Shown here piece by piece: positions 48,898 through 60,914 of a DNA stretch of 64,000 bases (position 1 is its first letter; every line of letters begins with the position of its first letter). The DNA lies in contig NC_081413.1 of NCBI RefSeq assembly GCF_030272615.1, positions 25,102,966 to 25,166,965 of the forward strand, in the 5' to 3' direction. Source of the stretch: Cryptomeria japonica (taxonomy: Eukaryota > Streptophyta > Pinopsida > Cupressales > Cupressaceae). The position numbers were made by a program, and so were the translations under genes. The notes beneath the pieces were generated by a model that saw nothing but the letters and a program-made list of their open reading frames with translations, did no database searches and had not been told where the DNA came from.

Positions 48898-51504
48898 ATG
48901 GATCAAGGTTAGTTTTTGTTTATTTTTGTCTTTCTTTCTGGTTTATGCAATTTGTTTTACATTTTGAATTTAATTTCATTAATTTTGATTAGGTTTTTTC
49001 ATTTTTTGTTTCAAATACCAGATTCTTCTAATCCAGAACAAGAACAACCAAATGCACCTCCTGAAAACCCACAAGAACAACCAAATGCACCTCCTGAAAA
49101 CACACAAGAACAACCCCCAATTCCTCCTTTTGACCGCACAGCCGAAACACAGGAAGAATTAATTAATCAGTTACAACAAAATACGTCTAAAATCAATAGA
49201 CTGGTTGTAAAATTTAAAACTTCTGAACTTGACCATCATCAATCCCTCGCCACTAGCCTAGAAACATTAGCTAGTGGTGCCATAGTTGTTTCCATAGAAA
49301 TTACCAAATGGGGAAGCTTTAGGGATAGGTGTTGTTAATTCTATGCCAATGGGCTATCATACGATAGAGTAAAAAACAAAAATATTTCTAAACAACAAAT
49401 ATGTGCCCTTTTTGTTGATCCCAAAACTGGTCAGTCATTACCTCTTAATGCAAAGAGGTTTCCCATACATTGGTGTACCAATGCGCAGATGAAGAATCTT
49501 TTTTGGTAGAGGTGGTGGATGGTCTTTGATGATCCACCTTGTAATAATTATGAGGTGCCATTATATTTTTTGAGAAAAATATATTGTGAGTTTGTGCTCA
49601 ATGTGCGGCCAAACTATTTTGACATGAGAGAGTTTCATGGTAGAGGTGGTGGCTCTGCCCAAGATAGACCTGGAGCCCGTAGGCAATTAGCCACAGAGAG
49701 TCGCCGCCCCCTAGCACCCAAACCCAAGGTGCATCAGTTTGTCCCATTAGAGCTGAAAGAGTCGATGGAGCTACAGACTCTTTAGGCAGCCACAGCATTG
49801 ACTGGTGCCATCATCCAGCATGGGACGTCATTAGCACACCCTATTGTATTGGATGATGAGACGTTAGAGGGCGACAGAGAGCCCATCGAGCATATGTGTG
49901 TCAGTTGCTCCGGGATATGCTCGAGGATAGATGATGCAGCCAATGCAGATGGATACTCATATCATTTGTAGATGTCAGGCTCACACAGTTGAGGATGTCG
50001 CGCTGACAGATGAGTTGATAGACATGGTGTTTGCCCATGAGCCACAGACACAGGTGTGTTGATTTGAATTCATAACATTTTATTTATCAGTCACTTTAAA
50101 TTTGTAATTACATAAATGAATTTTCATTTATACATTGATTTAAATTGAGACAAATAATATGCATTTCAGGATGCAGCAGCGGTATCCCATACACCTCCCC
50201 CAATTACCATAGTTGAAACTTCGATGCCTAAGGTATAAATTTTGTAACATGTTAAAATAGAATAGTACACTTTGAATTCAAAAAAATACAAGATATACTA
50301 ACTATCTTTAATGCTTGGTCCAATTTCTGGTTTGTAGGTGTTGACAGGGGACAAAATGTCCCAGATTGATGACATCACACTCTCAGCCATCGATTTTGGC
50401 CTACAAGACTATACGGTATCATATTTTGTACAAATCTTTTTATGTATTGTTTTGATGGAATATGCAAGTCATTTCATTTTAGATTTTTAAAATTATGTTT
50501 AATTTAATATCTATACTAATATCTCATGTTAATTTTGTGTTTTTAGGTACCCCCTCCACGTCTAGGGCTCGTCCTAAGAAAAAGAATTCCTCAAAGATGC
50601 CCAAACATGTGAAGAAGGTAATTGAACACATTTTTAGTTGTACAATCATTTGAAAATGTTGAAATCAAGTATTAGTTTGGGTTTGTAGATTGATTAGTAT
50701 TTTTTGTCTATTTTACATGTACAGCAACCATTGAGCTTTGTGGATATGTTGAATGCACTTGATTCGCCTGCGGATCAAGAGAGGGCGAAGGTATGTATCT
50801 CTACTTTATTTTCTTGATTTCATGATTATATGCACGCATACATGTGAACTTGTGATATATTATAATCTTATATTTTTTTCATACAAGAAATATCCATACC
50901 TATTTTGTCATTGGTGAACCCTCCTACTTGCACAAGAGAAGCATCTCAAGATCCGGTACACTTTTGTTTGATATGTAAAATTAATTGTTTTCAACCTTCA
51001 ATACTTATCATTATATTAATTATATTTAATCTTTGTACATTTTTTGTATAGGTAATAACAACAGTTTCTACATCGATGGTGAGCCATCGTCAGTCTATTG
51101 GAGAAGCATCTCAGGCACAGGTACGTCATTGTAATCTATATTATAGTTTTTAAGTGTTTTTGATATATTTATGTTAGTACATTGTATTAATTGTACATTT
51201 AATCTACAATAGACTCCTTCGCAGTATGGCCATAACATGAATCCATTTAAGTATGTCTTCAAGAAAACTCCTAAGAGTGACAAGGAGAGGAGAGTGAAGG
51301 CATTAGCTCCTGGATCAGCCGATGAGGTAATCTACATTTCAATTGCAAAGGAATTAAAGTTAAATGCATAGTTATGTTGTTAATTGTGAACTATTTTCTA
51401 CAAAAGAATTCTAACTTGGCTTTTGAATTGTGGTTTTGCAGCCATCTACAGAGCCGTGTACTGCACCGAAGAGGCTTGATTTTGATGATCCAACACAAGT
51501 TTAG
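48898..51504 (+). pseudogene. Ten-exon accessory gene of DNA transposon H
   Basis: Exon 1 (48898-48907, MDQ) joins exon 2 across a 114-bp intron with a GTTAGT donor and ATACCAG acceptor. Exon 2 (49022-50053) starts with a Pro/Gln/Glu repeat (two units of EQPNAPPEN) and a heptad helix (LINQLQQNTSKINRL). It then continues through stops TAA 49336, TAG 49507 and TAG 49783 and a frameshift near 49900. Exons 3-10 lie at 50170-50232, 50338-50415, 50547-50617, 50725-50790, 50888-50955, 51052-51120, 51213-51326 and 51442-51504. Introns have GT..AG ends and nearly all are phase 0. The C-terminal half is basic, low-complexity. It ends LDFDDPTQV. I recognise no family; it is likely a transposon accessory or DNA-binding protein. 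Confidence 0.6.
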
Positions 51505-51687
51505 AATCATATAGTGTTAGTTTTGGTCATAGAATGACCAATACATGTAGATATATTCTACATTTTTATTGTATATCAATTTGGACATGGCATATGCCAC
51601 ATTTTTGTAATACTTGTATTGACTTGGTAGACATGCCTTTTTATATATATATAAATATCGATATTTGATCCAATAAATGTGTAATGA

Positions 51688-51975
51688 GTTCATTATTTTG
51701 TATTCGTTGTATTTTGTGGTTGTCCTTTTATAAATTTAAATGAATATTTGCATATGTAATCAACAATATGAATATAAACAACAAAAATATATGATATAAA
51801 GCATTGCAATCGTGGAATATGATTTGATAAAATTTCTAAAATGTTGAATTAACCCTACAAAACTCCTTGTATTCAGTTCATTATTGTGTATTCGTTGTAT
51901 TTGGTGGCTGCCCTTTTATAAATTTAAATGAATATTTGCATATATAATTAACAATATGAATATAAACAACAAAAA
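51688..51975. repeat. Direct repeat pair, spacing 188 bp
   Basis: Two units of about 95 bp with GTTCATTATTxTGTATTCGTTG and TTTTATAAATTTAAATGAAT, at 51688 and 51876, downstream of the accessory gene. Confidence 0.8.
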
Positions 51976-52039
51976 TGGACAATATGAATATAAACAACAA
52001 TGTGTTTGGTGCGAGAGCACCCTCACACTCGCAATGGTC

Positions 52040-54682
52040 AAATTATGTTCGTCATGTGCACAAACTGACGTCGCAAGCGTGTCTGGGTGGGCAGGTTTAT
52101 GCTAGGCATGGCCCTGTCATGCATCCCAAAGCACCAGAACGTCGAGAGTCATACCCTACCGGTGCGATCTCTCAAGTGCCCTGAGTCCAAAAAATTATCA
52201 AAATATGACGGACTGTTTATTCCAATCCATGACACATACGGTCAATCTGTTTGTTCCAATGGGGTCGCGTGAGGCTCCTTTACAATGGCCTATCTTAGTT
52301 TTCGACGACTCAGAGCCATTTTCAATTAGTAGCATTGTTTTGCCTGCTCCAAAAACCGTCAGTTACTTGCAAGGAAAAGTTGCAAGATTGGCTAGAATTG
52401 ATTCGGTTCATCATGTGCACAAATTGACATTGCGAGCATGTCCGGGTGGGCAGGTTTATGCTAGGCATGGCCCTATCGTGCATCCCAAAGCACCAGAACA
52501 TTGAGAGTCATACCCTACAGGTGCGATCTCTCAAGTGCCCTGAGTCCAAAAAATTATCAAAATTTGACGGACTGTTTCTTCCAATCCACGACACATACGG
52601 TCGATTTGTTTGTTCCAGTGGGGTCACGTGAGGCTCCTTTACAATGGCCTATCTCAGTTTTTGATGACTCGGAGCCATTTTCAATTAGTAGCATTTTTTC
52701 GCCTGCTCCAAAAACCATCAGTTGCTTGCAAGGAAAAGTTGCAAGATTGGCTAGAATTTATTCGGTTCATCGTGTGCACAAACCGACGTCGCGAGTGCAT
52801 CTGGGTGGGAATTTTTACGCTAGGCATGGCCCTGTCGTGCATCCCAAAGCACCAAAACATCGAGAGTCATACCCTACCAGTGCGATCTCTCAAGTGCCTT
52901 GAGTCCAAAAAATTGTCAAAATTTGACGGGTTGTTTCTTCCAATCCATGACACATACGATCAATCTATTTGTTCCAAAGGGGTCACGTGAGGCTCCTTTA
53001 CAATTTCCTATCTCGGTTTTTGACGACTCGGAGCCATTTTCAATTAGTAGCATTTTTTCGCCTGCTCCAAAAACCGTCAGTTGCTTGCAAGGAAAAATTG
53101 CAAGATTGGCTAGAATTGATTCGGTTCATCGTGTGCACAAACCGATGTCATGAGCACATCTGGGTGGGTATTTTTACACTAGGCATGGCCTTTTCATGCA
53201 TCCCAAAGCACCAGAACATCGAGAGTCATACCCTACCAGTGCGATCTCTCAAGTGCCCTAAGTCCAAAAAATGGTCAAAATTTGACTGACTGTTTCTTCC
53301 AATCCATGACACATACGGTCGATCTGTTTCTTCCATTGGGGTCGCGTGAGGCTCCTTTACAATGGCCTATCTTGGTTTTTGATGACTCAGAACCATTTTC
53401 AATTAGTAGCATTTTTTTTGCCTACTCCAAAAATCATTAATTGCTTGCAAGGAAAAGTTGCAAGATTGGCTAGAATTGATTCGGTTCATCGTGTGCACAA
53501 ACCGACATTGTGAATGCATCCGGGTGGGTAGGTTTATGCTAGGCATGACCTTTTTGTGCATCCCAAAGCACCAGAACGTTGAGAGTCATACCCTACCGGT
53601 GCAATCTCTCAAGTGCCCTAAGTCCAAAAAATTGTCGAAATATGACGGACTGTTTCTTCCAATCCATGACACATACGGTCAATCTGTTTGTTCCAGTGGG
53701 CTCATGTGAGGCTCCTCTACAATGGCATATCTCTATTTTTGACAAATCAGAGCCATTTTCAATTAGTAGCAATTTTTGCCTGCTCCAAAAACCGTCAATT
53801 GCTTGCAAGGAAAAGTTGCAAGATTGGCTAGAATTGATTTGGTTCGTCGTGTGCACAAACCGACATCGTGAGCGCATCTAGGTGGGAAGGTTTATGTTAG
53901 GCATGGCCCTGTCATGCATCCCAAAGCACCAGAACGTCGAGAGTCATACCCTACCGGTGCGATCTCTCAAGTGCCTTGAGTCCAAAAAATTGTCAAAATT
54001 TGACGGACTGTTTCTTCCAATCCACAACACATACGGTTGATCTGTTTGATCCAGTGGGGTCATGTGAGGATCCTCTATAATGGCTTATCTCAGTTTTTGA
54101 TGACTCAGAGCCATTTTCAATTAGTAGCATTTTTTTGCCTGCTCCAAAAATCGTTAGTTGCTTGCAAGGAAAAGTTGCAAGATTGGCTAGAATTGATTCG
54201 GTTCGTCGTGTGCACAAACCGATGTCGTGAGCATGTCCACGTGGGAAGGTTTACGACAAGCATGGCCCTTTCATGCATCCCAAAGCACCAAAACGTCGAG
54301 ATTCATACCCTACCGGTGCGATCTCTCAAGTGCCCTGAGTCCAAAAAATTATCAAAATTTGATGGACTGTTTCTTCCAATCCACGATAAATACGGTCGAT
54401 CTGTTTGATCCAGTGGTGTCGCATGAGGCTCTTCTACAATGGCCTATCTCAGTTTTGGATGACTCAGAGCCATTTTCAATTAGTAGCATTTTTTCGCTTG
54501 CTCCAAAAACCGTCAGTTGCTTGCAAGGAAAAGTTGCAAGATTGGCTAGAATTGATTCGGTTTGTCTTATGCACAAACCAATGTCGCGAGCGCATCTCCA
54601 TGGGCAGGTTTACGCTAGGCATGGCCTTGTCATGCAACCCAAAGCACCAGAACGTCGAGAGTCATACCCTATCGACGCAATG
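52040..54682. repeat. 359-bp tandem array, about 7.4 copies
   Basis: The anchor GAGAGTCATACCC recurs at about 52144, 52504, 52862, 53220, 53580, 53939, 54297 (one change) and 54657: steps of 358-360 bp. Units are roughly 90% similar by eye. Each includes CAAGTGCC(C/T)TGAGTCCAAAA and TTTTCAATTAGTAGCA. Overlapping ORFs of 60-150 codons on both strands repeat with the unit and are not taken as genes, because unit length is not a constant multiple of three. The unit is close to two nucleosome lengths, like many plant satellites. Confidence 0.93.
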
Positions 54683-55318
54683 TAGAAGTTGCTTGACAAC
54701 TTTTATGACAATTTTTTTGACAACAATGACAATTTTTCCTCAAATTGTATCTAGTCTCAATCTATGACCCCTATGACCCGATAATGACTCAAATAATTAT
54801 CCATGATTATACAAGAATTAAGAATGCTCATGATTGACCAGGGACACATCACATATACTCAAAACATAGTCACAAAACATTGACACACAAAATAGTCACA
54901 AAACATTGTCACATATTATTCAAAAATTTGCCTCTAAATATGGTCAAATCAGCTGTTGGCTATTTGATTATACAAAAAATTGACTTACAAATCATCTCAT
55001 GGGCTTTTATACAAAATTTGGCATTACAATATGTGCGATTCAGCTCATCGCCATTTTAATATACAAATCATCTCATGGGCTTTTATACAAAATTTGGCAT
55101 TACAATATATGCAATTCAGCTCATCGCCATTATAATATACAAAATTTGGCATCTACATATGTACAAATCAGCTCATTGCCACTTAAATATACAAAATTAT
55201 GCCCCTAAACATGTAAAAATCAGCTCATGGGCATTTATATATACAAAAAATGAATATAGAACAATTCGTCGATAATTTATACAAAATTCTCAAAATCATC
55301 CTACTCTGAACCATAGAA
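54683..55318. repeat. Spacer with 76-bp tandem repeats
   Basis: Between the array and the transposase 3' end. Two 76-bp units start CAAATCATCTCATGGGC at about 54990 and 55066; degenerate partial units with ATACAAAATT and CAGCTCAT(C/T)GCCA follow to about 55250. No gene. Confidence 0.8.
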
Positions 55319-58300
55319 TCAATCAAGTGAGCATTCAGGATTGGCTCTAACCCGTATTGTGTCAAGTATTGCCTCGTGGTCAGATTCATGAACTTTCCAT
55401 AAAATCTTGTTATGAGGTCTACCACGATACTTCATCAAATGAATATTTGTTGCAACAACAAGGTTAGAGAAATGAAGAATATGTCTATGTGTTTCAAAGT
55501 CCTCGAACAACCAAACATCATAATTCTTGATAGGGTATCTCCGAAGCCATGTTCCTGTCATGACAACAGACCCTATTGGGTACTCAATACCCTCTCCGTC
55601 AATGATTGTGGTTGTCAATTTTCTTTTAGGCTCAACACAACGACACAAATAGTAATCTGTTCCTTCTTCATTGTTCTCTTCTGCAACAACTGCATACACA
55701 TGACTTGCATTTTATAAAGTGTTAATTAATACCAAAAATAAAGTATGATGTACAACAAAATGAACCAAAAAGAATACTTGCAAAAAAATTAACTCAAAAT
55801 CACCTGAATCCACTAGGTCGGATACATGGTCAAAATTCATTGATGTCTCCATCTGGCTCAATTGTAGTGCTTTGGGAATTTGATATGAATCAATGGGAAC
55901 CAACGGTCTACAAGACCATTTGTCAACCCACTCTTTTGATTCACATTCTTCCCACAAACAATACATGCATGAAGAGCAAAAACATACCATATGTCTCATA
56001 TAAATTACTAGTGAACTTGAATTTAAACTCATAAATGAGTGCATGTCACTTGATCCTACAATTGTACAACAATCTAGATAGTTTTCAATGTTAGATTCAG
56101 TGATCAACCAAAAATATCTATGAACCAATGACGTGCCTAGATTACCTGGACCCATCGTAGACTTACACCATCACACAATTGTTTTTGCATCTACCAACTC
56201 AGCACCACCTTCATACTTCAATTCTTCCCTGGCTAGGGCTCTTTTCACACATGCTCCTGCACCATCGTGCTCTCCCTTACCATGTCCAGCCTCAGTGAAA
56301 ATCCAAAAATGTTGTACACCGCTTGTCACATGCATCCTTGTCAACCAATAAAACATCCTTGCATTCTTGAATTGTGCGGTGCAATTATCTGACAATATTA
56401 AGTGTCGATTGTATCGTATGTTCCTTTCCCTTAAACTATCATAGAAAACTTTAAAGCATCCTCTCTTACAACCTTTCTATCCTCCTCTGTGCTATCATCT
56501 GCATGCATGAATGCTATGTGTACAAAAATAGAAACTTGTGTAGAGTGATAATACATGGATTGCACTTCATTTTGAGGTTGTAGTGTATAATTTTCAGCGA
56601 AATCAATGATAGAGACAATGGTGCCAAGAGGAAATGTGTCCTTACATAACTTGAATTGCTCATCGAACCATCGAGCTCTATGTGTATGCATTATGTACTC
56701 ATAAACTAGTTTCTCTTGAAACATTTTCATAAATTGAGCTACACATGTATCATTTTTCACTAGCTCACATCTCTTCAAATCTTTTCCATCTTTAACTCCA
56801 TATGTGACTGTCTTGTATTTTCTGAAAGAAACTAGTTTCGTACCAATTTCATGTGTGCTCTCCAAATGTATGCATCTTGGTAAACGTTGCAAACTACCAC
56901 ATATAGAACAAGAACCTTCCAAACAAGGCATCTTATAATAAATGCAACCATCATATCTATTACATAGCACACTTGAAATAAATTCTCTTGCCGACTTAGG
57001 AGGTGCTTGTATATTACATTCCTGCAAAACATCGTTAGTGTGCAAAGTAGAACAAATATGATGAAAAATATCATAATGCATGGAAAATTCAATATGCATC
57101 CTACAACAACACGTGGTGCATACATGATTAATCTTAATATAAAAAGGTTTTGCCATTTCAAAAAATCTTTGAGAAATTCTTATTTGAGGAAACTTTTGAA
57201 GGAATATTTCATAAAATTTAGTTTGAGTCATATCCAAATAGTGTTTGGCATGTGGTTGATGGTTTCTAGATCCAATTTGTCTTCTAACAACATCTCTTTG
57301 GTTGGGCAATACTCTTGTGTTGTCATGCCAAAAAATTTCAATTAATGTTTTTAGTGCATCTACAACAACCTTGTCTTTGCGTGGTAGTCTACCCGAGAAT
57401 GCCCAAAGAGAATTATTGTTAGGTTCCTCTATTTGTTCCCACCTCTTTAATGCTTTACTTAATGTTGTTCTACTAACATTTAATGACTTACTTGTTTTGC
57501 TTATCAAACGATCTTTTTTTATTTTCTTGCTCATTATGGTTGATGTAATGATATGTCGAGTAGCATTAGAATCTTTACTATGTGATTTTGAACCAATAGA
57601 TTGATATGCATCAAATAGATTTCTGACAATAGTTCTTTCACTATTACTTTCAGATGATCTTAGGCCTAGAATTTTCATTGTCTCTCTAAAATTCAATTTT
57701 TAATCATTTTGAACAATTAATTGACATCTTGTGGTTTGATTTAAGTTTTTAAAATAGTTTTGCCATATTCTTTTAACCATTCTCCTACAAGTCCATTCAT
57801 TCATTTTATTGGGCATTGACTTCAATATATTCTCATCAATGTCAATTAGATACTTTGGTTTCCTATGAATGATTCTAGGAGGTTTTAACATCGGCGCATT
57901 ATGTACATTCAATTCATCAAGTAGAGAAGGTGTAATATGTTCACCATTTAATTGAGTATTCAATGCGGTGTCTTCTTCAATTGCATTAGGTTGAAACAGT
58001 AAAATTTCAAATGTTTCTTCTTCAATTGCATTAGGGCATTATATTCATTTGGTAAATCGAATTGGAGATGTTTAGGCTGACATACCTTCTTCTCCCATTG
58101 TTCTTATGCAACGCAATTTCTTCATACGTTGCCTTTGTCTTTCCTTTTGAGCTCTCATTGTTCCATCGTTCCTCGCTTGTTCTTTCCCATGGTTGATATC
58201 GGTTGACCTCAATAGAATCATATTACATATATATGTAAAGAAAAGTTCAAAAATAAATAAATAACCATAAATATGCATCTTATCACTATTAAACAATCAC

Positions 58301-58595
58301 AATTCAATCATTTGGAAACCATGCAAAAATAAAAACTAAAAAAACAATAATTCAATCATTTGAAATCATGCAAAAACAAAAAATTCACTTACATTTATGT
58401 ATACAATAGTGATAGAAGTCCAAACACATTTCTAGTGGGGCCTTCAACAACCTCAAATACTTCTTTTGGAGGCCATTGAGGCTCTTGGGCAACTAAAACT
58501 ATGTCTATAAACCGCGTACGCGATACATTAATAACTGCATATGCGTTGTTAGACCATAAAATGTTGACAAGTCCAACGATATTCTTTTTTGCCAT
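55319..58595 (-). pseudogene. Spliced transposase-like gene of DNA transposon H
   Basis: Exon 1 (58595-58393) starts MAKKNIVGLVNIL and has a GTAAGT donor; exon 2 is 58207-58086 (basic, RAQKERQRQRMKK). The main exon runs from about 58070 to about 55800. It has a helix-turn-helix-like block (ISKTSKSLNVSRTTLSKALKRW), then FWHDNTRVLPNQRDVV, KHYLDMTQTKFYEIFL, a Cys-rich block (CTTCCCRMHIEF) and SIIDFAENYTLQ. Past a frameshift near 56450 come LSDNCTAQFKNARMFYWL and EAGHGKGEHDGAGACVKRAL. The last exon (55710-55319) reads YYLCRCVEPKRKL to PECSLD. Conserved DFAENY, SDNC..QFKNAR and HGKGEHDGAG suggest an RNase-H-fold DDE/D nuclease; the blocks resemble uncharacterised proteins I recall from bryophytes and cnidarians. 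TAA near 57713 and TGA near 56171 also break it. Confidence 0.65.
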
Positions 58596-58624
58596 TATGG
58601 GCTGATAAGTAGCGCATACGCACT
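58512..58624. repeat. Right subterminal palindromic repeats of H
   Basis: CCGCGTACGCGA (58512), GCATATGCGTT (58538) and AGCGCATACGCACT (58611) are relatives of the left-end motif. Two of them fall inside the first exon of the transposase-like gene. Confidence 0.7.
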
Positions 58625-58655
58625 ACTAAGCCTTAAAAAAGTTATGGTAGGCAGG

Positions 58656-59155
58656 NNNNNNNNNNNNNNNNNNNNNNNNNNNNNNNNNNNNNNNNNNNNN
58701 NNNNNNNNNNNNNNNNNNNNNNNNNNNNNNNNNNNNNNNNNNNNNNNNNNNNNNNNNNNNNNNNNNNNNNNNNNNNNNNNNNNNNNNNNNNNNNNNNNNN
58801 NNNNNNNNNNNNNNNNNNNNNNNNNNNNNNNNNNNNNNNNNNNNNNNNNNNNNNNNNNNNNNNNNNNNNNNNNNNNNNNNNNNNNNNNNNNNNNNNNNNN
58901 NNNNNNNNNNNNNNNNNNNNNNNNNNNNNNNNNNNNNNNNNNNNNNNNNNNNNNNNNNNNNNNNNNNNNNNNNNNNNNNNNNNNNNNNNNNNNNNNNNNN
59001 NNNNNNNNNNNNNNNNNNNNNNNNNNNNNNNNNNNNNNNNNNNNNNNNNNNNNNNNNNNNNNNNNNNNNNNNNNNNNNNNNNNNNNNNNNNNNNNNNNNN
59101 NNNNNNNNNNNNNNNNNNNNNNNNNNNNNNNNNNNNNNNNNNNNNNNNNNNNNNN
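58656..59155. other. Assembly gap, 500 N
   Basis: Exactly 500 N, probably a default-size gap. ORFs computed across it are meaningless. It hides the right end of transposon H. Confidence 0.99.
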
Positions 59156-59539
59156 CTCTCCTCTCCTCTTTCTCTTCCTACCTGTTGTTTTCTTCTGAAA
59201 AACATACCGCAGGTACTCTGACTCATCATGTTGCTTTGTTGACACTATTTTCCACATCTTCTCTGCTCATTAAAAACACATTTGAGAAGAATATTGCTAC
59301 AAGTTTCCTTGTTTGTCACAGTAATATACCTGTGGTTCAATTTCAAATCCTATTCCTCCTATTCAATATACACACAAAAATCCATCAGTCAATTTTTTTT
59401 AGGAGAGGATACATGATAAAAATCAAAGAGGAAGTTGCAGACAAGAAATAAATTCACTTACTTCTATAGAAGTGCAGACACAGTTGCAGTGGGGTATGGA
59501 GGGAGGAGAAGAAGAGAAAGAGGGATGGGGTATGGAGGA

Positions 59540-59583
<44 letters not shown>

Positions 59584-60139
59584 TGTATGTGTTTGAGAGG
59601 GAGAGACGATACACTTACATGTGTATATATGTTTAATATATTATATGTATATAAACATATTATATATACAATGTCATTGTAAAGCGGAAAAATCGAACCC
59701 TAGTTGTTCTCCCCTCCCCAACTCCAAGGAGAGAGAAGGGAGAGTCACTAGGGTTGATGGTTTTCACTTAGGAGAGACTTTACATTCAAAAGAGGGGTTG
59801 AAACCCACAAGATCCAATCCCACGCAATGCAAGATTGGATTCTAAATGAGTTTCAAGGGTTAAGACATCAAGGATACCCTCTTTTGTAAAGAATGTAGAT
59901 AGCAAGATTGAACTAGGAATGCATGTAAAGTAGGAAAGATTCGCTTATAAACAGAGATAGGGATATGAGATGAAGCTGCAAACCTGGAATTAGTAGTAAA
60001 ATGTCGAGATGGTGTTGTTCTGCAAATTTGAGCGAAAGTTGATGGGACGATGGCGCCCGGCATGCACACGGTCCTCCGAAAAATCCACGAAACGAAGGTG
60101 GATCTGTTCGTCTCTGCACAAGGATCCCAGATCTTCAAT
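59156..60139. other. Unassigned DNA with a (GA)n microsatellite
   Basis: Begins with a CT-rich run at the gap edge. A (GA)n tract of about 35 bp lies at 59546-59580. Part of 59690-60139 probably belongs to the LTR of Tat-like element F, but I could not place that LTR's left end. Confidence 0.55.
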
Positions 60140-60914
60140 TACAGCTGCGTACCTGCAACCTACACATAGAAAAGAGAGGACGATTGGGGGGTTAGGGATG
60201 AGGGGTTTGCCTTTAGGTCAAACCCCGGTTTTGGAATTAACCAAGAAATGAGAATGCTGTAAATGTAAATGTTTGTAATGTAAACAAGTACTGATACATT
60301 GTTGTTTGTATTCTTACATGCGAAGGTGTAATGTATGTAGTATGTTGTATGTTGTATGTGATCTCCTCTTCAATGGTTGAATCCTTGTCTTGAATAACAC
60401 TTAGCCTTGAATGGAGACTTAGAATGATCAATTGCTTGAAGGAATGCTTGAATGCTTGAATGTTTGAATATCGTTTCCGCCTTTTTTCCATCTATGTCCT
60501 CCTCCTTTTGAGAGGGGAAATGTAGTTTATATACTTGTCAATTAGGGCTGATAGACTGATTTTCCCGACCTTAGGCCGACCAGGAAATGTTATTTTCCAA
60601 TTTGCAAACTTAAAGAACCCCAAAAGAGACCGGGGCCCAAAAATAGGGCCAGGGGACCAGGGCACTGGGCGCCATGGTCTTGGGGGACCAGAGCGCTGGG
60701 CGCCCTAGTCCTGAAGGACCAGGGCGCTGGGCGCCATGGTCCCACCTCCAGGGACAGCGGGGTGTAAGGAGGATCAGGCCAGGGTGCTGAAAAAATGCAG
60801 TTTTTGATGTCATGAACAAGTTTCGGGGTCTCCATTCAGGTTCCGTGTTGCATCGCCATCGTGAAGACCCAAATGCAGTCAAAATTGCAAGTGTCGCAAT
60901 TTTAGGACGATACA
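60140..60914 (-). repeat. 3' LTR (partial call) of Tat-like element F
   Basis: On the minus strand the LTR starts TGTATCGTCCTAAAATTGCG at 60914, right after the purine tract AGTGGGGGGCTAAA. A TATA box (GTATATAAAC on the minus strand) lies at about 60525-60534. The left end beyond 60140 is undetermined. It is related to fragment G at 39032-39944. Confidence 0.7.
60655..60747. repeat. 31-bp GC-rich minisatellite in the LTR of F
   Basis: Three units of GACCAG(G/A)GC(A/G)CTGGGCGCC, at 60655, 60686 and 60717. GGCGCC palindromes recur in each unit. Confidence 0.85.

Larger units (their letters stand above)
48498..58655. mobile_element. Large two-gene DNA transposon (H), right end in the assembly gap
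   Basis: The left limit is inferred from the abrupt end of the Copia LTR. GC-rich palindromic motifs (consensus AGCGCGTACGCGCTA) cluster at 48565-48771 and again at 58512-58624. Between them are a plus-strand spliced gene reading inward from the left, a 359-bp tandem array, and a minus-strand spliced transposase-like gene reading inward from the right. That arrangement (two convergent genes, palindromic subterminal repeats) is that of a class II transposon. Terminal inverted repeats and target duplication cannot be shown, because the right end lies in Ns. Superfamily not determined. Confidence 0.65.

Noticed and set aside
52040-54682. CRISPR array or protein-coding tandem genes
   Set aside because: Units are 359 bp with no short repeat-spacer pattern, and the repeated ORFs change frame between units.
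58595-59257. ORFs spanning the N gap
   Set aside because: They consist almost entirely of undefined residues.
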